Assembly: GCF_000719095.1 (NCBI RefSeq)
Contig: NZ_JOEH01000022.1
Coordinates: 1 to 64,000 of the forward strand
DNA: 64,000 nt
Direction of reading: 5' to 3'
Source of the DNA: Streptacidiphilus jeojiense
Lineage (GTDB): Bacteria > Actinomycetota > Actinomycetes > Streptomycetales > Streptomycetaceae
Below are positions 32,901 to 40,667 of this stretch, piece after piece. Position 1 is the stretch's first letter; each line of letters opens with the position of its first letter. The translations under genes and the position numbers were made by a program. The notes beneath the pieces were generated by a model. It saw only the letters and a list, made by a program, of their open reading frames with translations, searched no databases and was not told the DNA's origin.

Positions 32901-33548
32901 TTGAGCGAGGTCCTGGACCTTTTCGGCTCCTCGTGGTTCTTCATAGCCGCACTGCTGGCCGTGCTGTCCGACGCCTTCCTGCCGATCGTGCCCAGCGGCA
33001 CGATGGTCATCGCCGCGACGCTGCAGGCCTCCGAGACGCACACCTCGCCGGTGCTGCTCGGCGTCGGGGTGGCCATCGCCTCCTTCACCGGGGACCTGCT
33101 GCTGCTCCGGATCGCCCGCCGCGGAGCCGCCTGGGCGCAGCGGCGGCTGGACCGCAAGCCGGGGGCGGCCGGCGCGGCGGCCTACCTGCTGGAGGCGCTG
33201 GAGACCAGACGGGCCCGCACCATCGTCGCGGCCCGGTTCGTCCCCGGCGGCCGCTCCGTGCTCGACCTCGCCGTCGGCACCACCGCCACGCCGCCGCGAC
33301 GGTTCCTGCGCTGGTCCGCCGTCTCCGCCGCGGTCTGGGCGGCCTACATCGTCGGCCTGGGCTACCTCAACGAGCACACCTTCGACACCAGTTGGCTCAG
33401 CTTCGCGGTCTCCTGCGTCGCGGCGACCACGATCAGCGCCGTGATCGCCCGCATGGTGCAGCGCCAGCGCCGCAACGCCCGTGAGGCCGCCACGGCCGCC
33501 GCCGACGCGGACGATCACTTGACGACGGCCCCCGTCGCCGTCAGCTGA
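32901..33548 (+). CDS. DedA/VTT-type membrane protein
   Basis: This 215-residue membrane protein is of the DedA/SNARE-associated (VTT) family, implicated in lipid scrambling and undecaprenyl-phosphate recycling. Visible features: hydrophobic N-terminal re-entrant LSDAFLPIVPSGTMVIAATL, ASFTGDLLLLRIARRGA, and the conserved VAARFVPGGRSVLDLAVGTT stretch with the functionally important Arg and Gly-Gly. The C-terminal membrane helix is YIVGLGYLNEHTFDTSWLS onward. The start is a TTG preceded by GAGGAG at 7-nt spacing. It converges with ung. Confidence 0.85.
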   Translation: MSEVLDLFGSSWFFIAALLAVLSDAFLPIVPSGTMVIAATLQASETHTSPVLLGVGVAIASFTGDLLLLRIARRGAAWAQRRLDRKPGAAGAAAYLLEALETRRARTIVAARFVPGGRSVLDLAVGTTATPPRRFLRWSAVSAAVWAAYIVGLGYLNEHTFDTSWLSFAVSCVAATTISAVIARMVQRQRRNAREAATAAADADDHLTTAPVAVS

Positions 33549-33567
33549 CCACTGCCGTCAGCTCACA

Positions 33568-33586
33568 CTGCCGGTCAGGCCGGCAG
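33568..33586. terminator. Hairpin between convergent DedA-type gene and ung
   Basis: CTGCCGG and CCGGCAG form a 7-bp stem with a TCAGG loop, overlapping the last codons of ung. Its position suits a bidirectional terminator. Confidence 0.5.
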
Positions 33587-34258
33587 CCGCCAGTCGATCG
33601 GGGCCAGGCCCAGGTCGGCCAGGCCCTTGTCGATCTGCGAGAACGGACGGCTGCCCAGGAACAGCTTGGCCGACAGCGGCGAGGGGTGGGCGCCCTGGAC
33701 CACCACATGGCGGTCGGTGTCGATCAGCGGCAGCTTCTTCTTGGCGTAGTTCCCCCACAGCACGAACACCGCCGGCTCGGCCCGGTCGTTGACGGCGCGG
33801 ATCACCGCGTCGGTGAACTGCTCCCAGCCCTTGCCCTTGTGCGAGTTGGCCTCGTGCGCGCGCACCGTGAGCACCGCGTTCAGCAGCAGCACCCCCTGGT
33901 CCGCCCAGGCCTCCAGATTGCCGTGGGCGGGCGCCGGGATGCCCAGGTCCGCGTCCAGCTCCTTGTAGACGTTGCGCAGCGACGGCGGGATCTTCACCCC
34001 GCGCTTCACCGAGAAGCACATCCCGTGCGCCTGGTTGTCGTCGTGGTACGGGTCCTGGCCGAGCAGCAGCACCTTCACCCGGTCGTAGGGGGTGTGCTCC
34101 AGCGCCGAGAAGACCTGGCCGACCGGCGGGAACACCTGGTGCTCGGCCCGCTGCTGCGCCACGAACCCGGCGAGCTCCTGGAAGTACGGCTTCTCCGTCT
34201 CCTCCGCGAGCACCCCGCGCCAGGACTCGGGCAGCACGAACTCATTGACTGACGACAT
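33575..34258 (-). CDS. ung: Uracil-DNA glycosylase
   Basis: This 227-residue family 1 UDG removes uracil from DNA, starting base-excision repair. All signature motifs are present: LLLGQDPYHDDNQAHGMCFS (catalytic water-activating Asp in GQDPYH), SLRNVYKEL, VLLLNAVLTVRAHEANSH (with the uracil-specific Asn) and GAHPSPLSAKLFLG (the HPSPLS DNA-intercalation loop). GGAGGGAA precedes the ATG at 8-nt spacing. Length is normal. It is a single-gene unit with a divergent or independent upstream TetR gene. Confidence 0.98.
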   Translation of the reverse strand: MSSVNEFVLPESWRGVLAEETEKPYFQELAGFVAQQRAEHQVFPPVGQVFSALEHTPYDRVKVLLLGQDPYHDDNQAHGMCFSVKRGVKIPPSLRNVYKELDADLGIPAPAHGNLEAWADQGVLLLNAVLTVRAHEANSHKGKGWEQFTDAVIRAVNDRAEPAVFVLWGNYAKKKLPLIDTDRHVVVQGAHPSPLSAKLFLGSRPFSQIDKGLADLGLAPIDWRLPA

Positions 34259-34360
34259 GGCGGTTCCCTCCGAGGTGTACGACCGACGTGCAACTGCACC
34301 GTACCGGGCCGCACCGACAACGCCCGAACTCCCCGGCTGCCGCGGCCCGCTGCGGTCCCG

Positions 34361-35206
34361 CTACGCCTCGGTGCGGAGCTCCTCCAGCCCCGCGGCGACG
34401 CCGTCGAGGACGCGCTCCAGGCCCCACTCGAAGGTCCGGTCGGGGTCGGGGTCGTGCTCCGCCAGGGCCACGAACCGGGCCAGCAGCGGGTACTGGCCGG
34501 TGGCCAGCACCTCCGTCAGGTACGGGCCGACGCTGCGCCGGTAGCGGTCCCCGTCCAGCCCGGTGCGGCCGGCCACCTCGGTCCTGGCGATCTCGGTGAG
34601 CACCACCCCGCGGACGTAGCCGAGCACCGTTCCGGCCAGGCCGGACATCGCGGTGATGTCGAGCCCCAGACCGTCCATCACGCCGAGCAGGTACTCGGTC
34701 CTGCGCAGGGTGTTGGGCCCCAGCGGGGGCCTGCTGGCGGCGATGGGCAGCACCCAGGGGTGCCGCAGCATCAACCGCCGGTACTCGACGGCGATCCCGC
34801 GCAGGTCGTCCCGCCACCGGCCGGTCCGCGGACCGACGGCGCCCTCCTCGCCCATGACCTGATCGGCCATCAGGTCGAGCAGGTCGTCCTTGGTCTCCAC
34901 GTAGCGGTACAACGACATGGTCCCGACGCCGAGTTCGGCGGCGATCCGGCGCATCGAGACGGCGTCCACGCCCTCGGCGTCGGCGAGCGCGACGGCGGCG
35001 GTGACGATGGCCGGGACGCTCAGCGACGGCTGCGGGCCCCGGCCGCCGGAACGCGAGCGGGCCCAGACCGGCGGCCGCGGGCCCTCCGACCGCGACCCCT
35101 CCGGCTCCAGCCCCTCCGGCCGCTGAGCGGACCCCACATCGCGGGCTGCCACCGGCGGCCTCCTCGGCTGTCCCGCTCCCGCACCGTCCAGGGGAGTCGC
35201 GTACAT
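34361..35206 (-). CDS. TetR family transcriptional regulator
   Basis: This 281-residue repressor-type regulator has a DNA-binding HTH at about 70-115 (LSVPAIVTAAVALADAEGVD, VSMRRIAAELGVGTMSLYRY). The C-terminal TetR_C-like ligand domain contains RGIAVEYRRLMLRHPWVLPI and LTEVLATGQYPLLARFVALA. The ~60-residue N-terminal extension is Pro/Arg-rich and may be untranslated if a downstream start is used; the ATG chosen lies within a perfect palindrome. It resembles regulators of efflux or degradative genes, but the target is unknown. Autoregulation is plausible given the symmetrical sites at its start. Confidence 0.85.
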   Translation of the reverse strand: MYATPLDGAGAGQPRRPPVAARDVGSAQRPEGLEPEGSRSEGPRPPVWARSRSGGRGPQPSLSVPAIVTAAVALADAEGVDAVSMRRIAAELGVGTMSLYRYVETKDDLLDLMADQVMGEEGAVGPRTGRWRDDLRGIAVEYRRLMLRHPWVLPIAASRPPLGPNTLRRTEYLLGVMDGLGLDITAMSGLAGTVLGYVRGVVLTEIARTEVAGRTGLDGDRYRRSVGPYLTEVLATGQYPLLARFVALAEHDPDPDRTFEWGLERVLDGVAAGLEELRTEA

Positions 35207-35249
35207 GGTACGCAGATACCGGGACCGTATGCAGATACCAGGGCCGTAC
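35199..35249. promoter_or_regulatory. Palindrome plus tandem direct repeat at the TetR gene start
   Basis: GCGTAC-ATG-GTACGC is a perfect palindrome overlapping the TetR start codon. It is followed by two adjacent 19-bp copies of GCAGATACC-GG-CCGTA type (35212-35230, 35231-35249; 16 of 19 identical). Both are good candidates for the regulator's own operator. Confidence 0.45.
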
Positions 35250-35276
35250 GCAGGCGCCGGGGCTACCGGGGCCGGG

Positions 35277-36014
35277 CTACCGGGCCTGGGCGTCCCGCAC
35301 TCCGCTGAGGTGCGCGTACAGCACCACATTGCCGGTGTACTCGGCCCGCTTGCGATCGAAGGCGCCGCCGCAGGTGATGATCCGCAGCTGGGCGTCCTTC
35401 GCCGGCGCGTAGACCTGCGCGGCGGGGAAGGCGGCCTTGGGGTAGGCCTGCACCCGGTCCACCGTGAACAGCGCGGTGCTGCCGTCCAGCCTGGACACCT
35501 CGACCGGGGCGCCCGGCTTCACCGCCGACAGGTTCCAGAACACGGCCGGGCCGGTCCTGGTGTCGACGTGGCCGACCAGCACCGAGGTGCCGGCCTCGCC
35601 CGGGGTCGCCGAGTCCCGCAGCCAGCCGGCCGTCCTGGGTTGCGAGAAGGGCGGCAGCTCGGGCTGGCCCTTGCTGTCCATGCCCAGGCCCAGCAGCGGC
35701 GCGGTCAGCCCGATCGAGGGCATGGCCAGCTGGATCGGGGTGGACCGGGTCAGCGCCGGATGCACGGCCGGGGCCGGCGTGGGGTGCGCCGACGGCCGGG
35801 GGGTGGCCCGGACGGCGTCCGAGGCGGTGCCCCGGGCGCTCACCGGGACCGCGTTGACCCCGGTGCCGGAGCCCCCGGCGACCGCCCGGGCCGGCGCGCC
35901 GATCCCCAGCGCCGCGCCGCCGACCGACACCACGACCAGGCCGGTGGACAGGGTCGCCAGCGCGCTCAGCACCCGCGGGCGCGAGAGGGAGGACAGGCGC
36001 CGGAGCTCAGCCAC
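35277..36014 (-). CDS. Class F sortase
   Basis: This 245-residue membrane-anchored cysteine transpeptidase has an N-terminal helix (VLSALATLSTGLVVVSVGGA), a Pro/Ala/Thr linker (60-90) and a sortase core (95-245) with catalytic His149 in VLVGHVDTRTGPAVFW, Cys215 in LRIITCGG and Arg221/223 following (FDRKR). The LVGHVDT and ITCGG patterns are typical of class F. The GTG start overlaps the stop of the upstream LAxTG protein by 8 nt, so the two are translationally coupled. It is expected to attach that or other proteins to the cell wall. Confidence 0.92.
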   Translation of the reverse strand: MAELRRLSSLSRPRVLSALATLSTGLVVVSVGGAALGIGAPARAVAGGSGTGVNAVPVSARGTASDAVRATPRPSAHPTPAPAVHPALTRSTPIQLAMPSIGLTAPLLGLGMDSKGQPELPPFSQPRTAGWLRDSATPGEAGTSVLVGHVDTRTGPAVFWNLSAVKPGAPVEVSRLDGSTALFTVDRVQAYPKAAFPAAQVYAPAKDAQLRIITCGGAFDRKRAEYTGNVVLYAHLSGVRDAQAR

Positions 36015-36678
36015 GGCTGCCCGCGCCCCGTCGTGCGGCGAGCGCCCTGCGGCGCAGCAGTTCCAGCGCGCCCAGCGCCGCCGCACCGGTGACCGCGAGC
36101 GCGCCGCGCCCGGTGGCGGTGCCCAGTGCGTCGCTCCCGGCGAGGCCGCGGGTCGCGCCCCAGCCGCCGCCGGTGTCCAGCGCGCCGATCCGGACCACGG
36201 TGACCGTGCCGACCGCGACCGAGGTGCCGCTGCACTGCTCGGTGACCGGGTGCGGTCCGGGCTTGGCGTCCTTGGCGACCTCGGCCTCGGCGAACAGCCC
36301 ACCGTCGGCGGCGAGCCCGAGCTTCACCGGCCCGGCGAAGGCCGTCGAAGTGACCGTCCCGGTGGTGGTACCGCCGCAGTCCGCGAAGGTGCGCACATCG
36401 ACCGACCCACCGGGACGGGTGAGCGCCGGGGAGACGGTGACCACGTCGAGGGCGCGCAGCACGCCGCGCGGCTCCGCCTTCACCCCGGTGGTGTCGGTGG
36501 TGGTCAGTACCGTGCTCCGGGCGGCGTTGTCGGCGGACGAAGCCCCTCCCGCACCGGTGCCGCCCGTACCCGTGTCGCCGAACGTCGCGGCTGCCGCCGG
36601 GCCCGCCGCCTGCACGGCGAGCAGCAGCGCGAACGCGGCCACGGCCGCCCCAGCCGAGGCGGTGCGGAGCTTCGCCAT
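36007..36678 (-). CDS. LAxTG cell-wall-anchored protein, sortase substrate
   Basis: This 223-residue exported protein has a signal peptide (MAKLRTASAGAAVAAFALLL, cleavage near PAAAA), a Thr/Gly-rich surface region and one domain with two cysteines (Cys101, Cys149; FADCGGTTTGTVTST, VTEQCSGTSVAVGTV). Its C-terminus is a sorting signal: LAVTG (194-198), a short hydrophobic helix and RRRALAARR. LAxTG is the motif used by Streptomyces class E sortases, and here the gene is coupled to a class F sortase; a class E sortase lies at 40668. GAGAGG precedes the ATG. The domain resembles proteins found next to class F sortases; its function is unknown. Confidence 0.85.
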   Translation of the reverse strand: MAKLRTASAGAAVAAFALLLAVQAAGPAAAATFGDTGTGGTGAGGASSADNAARSTVLTTTDTTGVKAEPRGVLRALDVVTVSPALTRPGGSVDVRTFADCGGTTTGTVTSTAFAGPVKLGLAADGGLFAEAEVAKDAKPGPHPVTEQCSGTSVAVGTVTVVRIGALDTGGGWGATRGLAGSDALGTATGRGALAVTGAAALGALELLRRRALAARRGAGSRG

Positions 36679-36837
36679 CAGGTTTCCTCTCACTCCCGGG
36701 CAGCCGAACTGACGCTCCGGCAATTCACCCATATCAATGCAAAATATGACGAACGATTGCCAGAAGTGGGAGGACCTGCGCCATCTGACACACCGTCGGT
36801 ACCCCAACGGATGACCCCGACGGCCATTCGGACGCGG

Positions 36838-36870
36838 AGCAGGCCCCCGACCACTGGTCGGGGGCCTGCT
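36838..36870 (-). terminator. Perfect 16-bp hairpin, terminator of the NagD-like gene
   Basis: AGCAGGCCCCCGACCA and TGGTCGGGGGCCTGCT are exact reverse complements around a single C, 75 bp after the stop of the leftward NagD-like gene. It is the most stable simple hairpin in this region. Confidence 0.8.
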
Positions 36871-36945
36871 CGGATCATGCTCGGATCGTGCTCGGACTCT
36901 GCTCGAACGGCGGACCGGGACGTGCCCGGCGCGGCTCAGCTCAGC

Positions 36946-37734
36946 TCAGATCTCGTCGATCAGCTCCGCGACCGACTTCGCCACCCGGGACGGACGGTAC
37001 GGGTAGCGCTCGACCTCGGACTGCTGGGTCAGGCCGGACAGCACCAGCACGGTGCGCAGACCGGCCTCCATGCCCGACTTGATGTCGGTGTCCATCCGGT
37101 CGCCGATCATGACCGTCGACTCCGAGTGGGCGTTCAGCGCGTTCAGCGCCTCACGCATCATCAGCGGGTTGGGCTTGCCGACGAAGTACGGCTCCACCCC
37201 GGTGGCCTTGGTGATCAGCGCGGCCACCGAACCCGCCGCCGGGAGCACCCCCTCCGGGGAGGGGCCGGTCTCGTCCGGGTTGGTGCAGATGAACCTGGCC
37301 CCGGCGTTGATCAGGCGGATCGCCTTGGTCAGCGCCTCGAAGCTGTAGGAGCGGGTCTCCCCCAGCACCACGTAGTCCGGGCTGCTGTCGGTCAGGATGT
37401 AGCCGACCTGGTGCAGCGCGGTGGTCAGCCCGGCCTCGCCGATGACGTAGGCGGTGCCGCCGGGGCGCTGGCCGTGCAGGAACTTGGCGGTGGCCAGGGC
37501 CGAGGTCCAGATCGCCTCCTCCGGCACGTCCAGACCGATCCCGGCGAGCCGGGCGTGCAGGTCGCGCGGGGTGTAGATGGAGTTGTTGGTCAGCACCAGG
37601 AAGGGCTTGCCCGACGCCCGCAGCCGGTTGATGAACTCGTCCGCCCCGGGGACGATGGTCCCCTCGTGGACCAGCACGCCGTCCATGTCCGTCAGCCAGG
37701 ACTCGACCGGCTTGGAATCCGCCACGTCTGTCAT
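36946..37734 (-). CDS. NagD-like HAD-IIA family phosphatase
   Basis: This 262-residue HAD-IIA hydrolase belongs to the NagD/PGP-like group, phosphatases with a C2 cap acting on nucleotide monophosphates or glycolytic by-products. Motif I is WLTDMDGVLVHEG, motif II FLVLTNNSIYTP, the Lys motif YFVGKPNPLMMREAL and motif IV STVMIGDRMDTDIKSGMEAG. Length and order are normal. It is followed by a strong terminator. The PhnX-like HAD and FAD oxidoreductase lie upstream on the same strand but about 135 bp away, so a shared transcript is uncertain. Confidence 0.92.
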   Translation of the reverse strand: MTDVADSKPVESWLTDMDGVLVHEGTIVPGADEFINRLRASGKPFLVLTNNSIYTPRDLHARLAGIGLDVPEEAIWTSALATAKFLHGQRPGGTAYVIGEAGLTTALHQVGYILTDSSPDYVVLGETRSYSFEALTKAIRLINAGARFICTNPDETGPSPEGVLPAAGSVAALITKATGVEPYFVGKPNPLMMREALNALNAHSESTVMIGDRMDTDIKSGMEAGLRTVLVLSGLTQQSEVERYPYRPSRVAKSVAELIDEI

Positions 37735-37870
37735 CTCCAGTTCCCGTTCCGGTCCAGTTCCAGGAGCACTCGGCTGCCCCGACGATGCGGCCCGACGATC
37801 TCCGCCTCCAGCCTAGTGGGGAACGGTCGTGCGAGGCTCGGGCGTCCCGACTGACGGGACGCCGAAAGGC

Positions 37871-38608
37871 CTAACGGGACAGCAGCAGCCCCGGCAGTTC
37901 GGCCACCGAGCCCAGCACCGCCGTCGCCCCGTCCGCCCGCAGCCGGGCGGCGTCGTGGGCCCCGGTGAGCACCCCGGCCACCACGCCCGCCCCGGCGGAC
38001 GCACCGCAGCGCATGTCGTAGCCGGTGTCGCCGACCACGGCCAGCTCGCTGACGTCGTCGGCGGCGTGCGTGCGCAGCAGCGCGGCCAGCGCCAGGTCCG
38101 GGTACGGACGGCCGCGACCGCCCGCGTCGGCCGGGCACAGCGCCAGGTCGACCAGGTCCTGCCAGCCCAGGGCGCCGATGATGCGCTGCTGGGTGGGCCC
38201 GGAGAAGCCGGTGGTCAGCACCACCGTCAGACCGGCCTTGCGCAGGTCCCGGATGGCGTCCTCGGCGCCGGGCAGCGGCGCGCAGTGCCCCGCGTCGACC
38301 AGCCCGTCGTAGGCCCGCTCGAAGGCCCGGTTGGCCTGCTGCGCCCGCTCCTCCTCGGCGAACAGGTGCCGGAACACCGAGATCTTGCTCTCGCCCATGG
38401 TGGTGCGGACGTAGTCCAGCATCCGGTCGTGCTCGGCGCTGACCGGGTCCACCCCGAGGTCCAGTGCCGCCGCCTCGAAGGCCCGCTCCACCAGCCCGCC
38501 GTCGGCGACCGTGGTCCCGGCCATGTCCAGCACCACCAGCCTGGTCCGCACCCCGGCGCCGGTCACGTCCTTACCCGTCGCACCCACATCCGTCCCCGTC
38601 GCACCCAT
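37871..38608 (-). CDS. Phosphonatase-like (PhnX-like) HAD hydrolase
   Basis: This 245-residue HAD hydrolase is of the phosphonatase-like group (TIGR03351 type). Motif I RLVVLDMAGTTVADGGLVER has the Ala-Gly-Thr-Thr signature of phosphonatases, cap residues run to YVRTTMGESKISVFRHLF, motif II is VVLTTGFSGPTQQRI and motif IV LAVVGDTGYDMRCGASAGAG. The Lys that forms a Schiff base with phosphonoacetaldehyde in classical PhnX would lie in the cap near ESK (visible Lys in MGESKIS). The start overlaps the FAD oxidoreductase stop by one base (TGATG), so the two are coupled. The pairing suggests cleavage of a C-P or phosphate bond in an aldehyde produced by the oxidase. Confidence 0.85.
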   Translation of the reverse strand: MGATGTDVGATGKDVTGAGVRTRLVVLDMAGTTVADGGLVERAFEAAALDLGVDPVSAEHDRMLDYVRTTMGESKISVFRHLFAEEERAQQANRAFERAYDGLVDAGHCAPLPGAEDAIRDLRKAGLTVVLTTGFSGPTQQRIIGALGWQDLVDLALCPADAGGRGRPYPDLALAALLRTHAADDVSELAVVGDTGYDMRCGASAGAGVVAGVLTGAHDAARLRADGATAVLGSVAELPGLLLSR

Positions 38609-39729
38609 CACAGCCCCATCTCGTTCGCCGTCGCCTCGCCGATCGCCGGCGAGCCCGTCATCCCGCGCCCGCCCGGGCCGGTCACCAGCCAGACCCCCTC
38701 GCGGACCCGTTCCCGGTGCACCACCAGGGCCGGGTCCAGGCACTGCGCGTACACCCCGGCCCAGCGGCGCCGGATCCTCGGCAGCGGCCGCCCCAGCAGG
38801 CTGCCGGCCAGCTCTGCCAGATAGGCGTAGGGGTCCTCGACCACGTCGAAGCCGAAGGGCTGGTCGTACTCGTGGGTGTCGCCGACCGTCAGCGTGCCGT
38901 CCGCGCGCTGCACCATCAGCAGCTGCATCCGGTGCTCGGCCGCGGTCGGGTGCTGCGGCTGGGCGGCGTTCAGCGCGTCCAGCGCGCCGCCGGCGTAGGC
39001 CGGGTAGTAGCGGAAGCTGTCGCCGTCGGCGACCGAGGTGGTCAACTGCCCGTCCAGCGGGTCGGTCTGCATCATCTGCAGCCGGACCCGGCGCACCGGC
39101 AGCTCCGGTGCCAACTCGCGGACCAGGCCGCCCAGCCAGGCACCGGTGCAGAGCACCACGGCGTCGCCGCTGTGCAGCTCGCCCCGGTCGTCGCGGACCG
39201 AGCGCTCGCCCACCACCTCACGGACCTCGCGCCCGCCCAGGAAGGTGTAGCGGCCGGACTCGCGCAGCCGGTCCTGCAGCGCCCGCTGGGTGGCCCGGGG
39301 CTCGACCTGCCCGTCGTGCGGGCTCCACAGGGCGCCCAGGAAGTCCCCGCCCAGGGCCGGGTTGGCCTTGCGGGTCTCCGCCTCGTCCAGCAGCTCCCAG
39401 CCGCGCCGGCCGGCGTCGTGCCGGGCCGCGACCTCGGCGGCCACCGCCCGCTCGGCCTCGGTGCGCAGCACCGTGAGCGAGCCACTGGCCCGGAAGCCCA
39501 CCCCGGGCACCTCCGCGCCGATCTCCTCCCACAGCTGACGCGCCCTCAGGGCGGTGTCCAGATCCGGGCCCTCGGCGCGCCCGCCGACCCAGACCAGCCC
39601 GAAGTTACGGACCGAGGCGCCGCGCGCCTGCTGCTCCCGCTCCAGGTGGACGACTTGGTGTCCGCGCCGGACGGCATGCCAGGCATGCATGGTCCCGAGC
39701 GCTCCTGCTCCTACGACGATGACTCTCAC
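38608..39729 (-). CDS. FAD-dependent amine oxidoreductase of the phosphonatase-associated type
   Basis: This 373-residue protein is of the DAO/glycine-oxidase-like FAD superfamily. The N-terminal dinucleotide motif is VIVVGAGALGTMHAWHAVRR followed by LEREQQARGASVRNFGLVW. Further on are DGQVEPRATQRALQDRL, GDAVVLCTGAWLGGLVREL and the C-terminal GVWLVTGPGGRGMTGSPAIG. This is the TIGR03364 type, which is known to sit beside PhnX-like HAD genes, as here. Related enzymes oxidise 2-aminoethylphosphonate or its N-alkyl derivatives to phosphonoacetaldehyde. It starts with GTG behind GAAGG. A GntR regulator lies 133 bp upstream on the same strand. Confidence 0.85.
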   Translation of the reverse strand: MRVIVVGAGALGTMHAWHAVRRGHQVVHLEREQQARGASVRNFGLVWVGGRAEGPDLDTALRARQLWEEIGAEVPGVGFRASGSLTVLRTEAERAVAAEVAARHDAGRRGWELLDEAETRKANPALGGDFLGALWSPHDGQVEPRATQRALQDRLRESGRYTFLGGREVREVVGERSVRDDRGELHSGDAVVLCTGAWLGGLVRELAPELPVRRVRLQMMQTDPLDGQLTTSVADGDSFRYYPAYAGGALDALNAAQPQHPTAAEHRMQLLMVQRADGTLTVGDTHEYDQPFGFDVVEDPYAYLAELAGSLLGRPLPRIRRRWAGVYAQCLDPALVVHRERVREGVWLVTGPGGRGMTGSPAIGEATANEMGL

Positions 39730-39862
39730 GGGTCCGACCTTCGATCCTCTGGATGATGCGCCGGGATTGCCTCGGTGAACCAAGCATGAACAAGGCGGCA
39801 CGTTTGGACTAGACCCGTTATCACTTCGTTATAGAAGGGCGCATCGCGCCCGCGTCCGCCCC

Positions 39863-40561
39863 CTACTCCCCCGCGCTCAGCTCGGCCGAGAAGCTGAACC
39901 GGTCGCCCCGGTACAGCGTCCGCACCCGCTCGAAGGGGTGTCCGGACGCGTCCCAGCTGCTGCGGTGCAGCAACAGCATCGGCAGCGCCGGCGGGGTGCC
40001 GATCAGCAGCGCCTCCCTCGGCGTGGCCAGCACCGTCTCGATCCGCTCCCGGCCGCCCCCGGCCACCAGGCCGCAGGCCTCCTTGGCGTAGCGGTAGAAC
40101 GACGACACCGGGTCGAAGTCGTCACCGAGCCCGGGCAGCAGCGCCACCGGGGCGTAGGTGCTCTCCAGACCGACCCGCTCCTCGTCCGCCAGCAGCACCC
40201 GCTCCAGGTGCCACACCTGGTCGCCCTCGGCGACGCCCAGCTCCGCGGCCACCTCGCCCTCGGCTGCGAAGCGCTCCAGCGCGATCAGCCGGCGCCCCGG
40301 CAGCCGGCCCTGGCGGCGGACGCCCTCGGTGTAGCTGGACAGCGACAGCGGCTGCTCGATCTTCGGCCCGGCCACCACCGTGCCACGGCCCTGCCGGCGC
40401 ACCCGTCCCTCCAGCAGCAGCTCGCGCAGGGCCAGCCGCAGCGTCTCCCGGGCCACGCCGTAGCGCTCGGCGAGCTCCCGCTCGGTCGGCAGCGTCCCGC
40501 CCTCGCCGAGCTCCACCAGCAGCTCGGTCAACTGGGCTTTGGCGGCATAGTACTTGGGCAT
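39863..40561 (-). CDS. GntR/HutC family regulator with UTRA domain
   Basis: This 232-residue regulator has a winged-helix N-terminus (GTLPTERELAERYGVARETL, then RRQGRGTVVAGPKIEQPLSL) and a UTRA effector domain from about 80 (EGDQVWHLERVLLADEERVG, GTPPALPMLLLHRSSW, FERVRTLYRGDRFSFSAELS). I chose the ATG at MPKYYAAKAQL, where homologues begin; an upstream in-frame start at 40630 lacks a ribosome-binding site. It likely controls the FAD oxidoreductase/phosphonatase-like genes immediately downstream, with a metabolite of that pathway as effector. DasR belongs to the same family, but nothing indicates that this is DasR. Confidence 0.85.
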   Translation of the reverse strand: MPKYYAAKAQLTELLVELGEGGTLPTERELAERYGVARETLRLALRELLLEGRVRRQGRGTVVAGPKIEQPLSLSSYTEGVRRQGRLPGRRLIALERFAAEGEVAAELGVAEGDQVWHLERVLLADEERVGLESTYAPVALLPGLGDDFDPVSSFYRYAKEACGLVAGGGRERIETVLATPREALLIGTPPALPMLLLHRSSWDASGHPFERVRTLYRGDRFSFSAELSAGE

Positions 40562-40667
40562 CCGCCCGTGCTCCGGCACACCCTCCCGAACGGGGGCGCT
40601 GAGCAGGCGGGGGGCAGGGTGGCCGTTCATTCCGTCACCGTACAGCGGCCGGCTGCCGCCGCGGTGG

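Noticed and set aside
35464..37854. Plus-strand 796-codon frame crossing sortase, LAxTG and NagD genes
   Set aside because: It runs through three well-supported minus-strand genes and a terminator and has the composition of an antisense frame.
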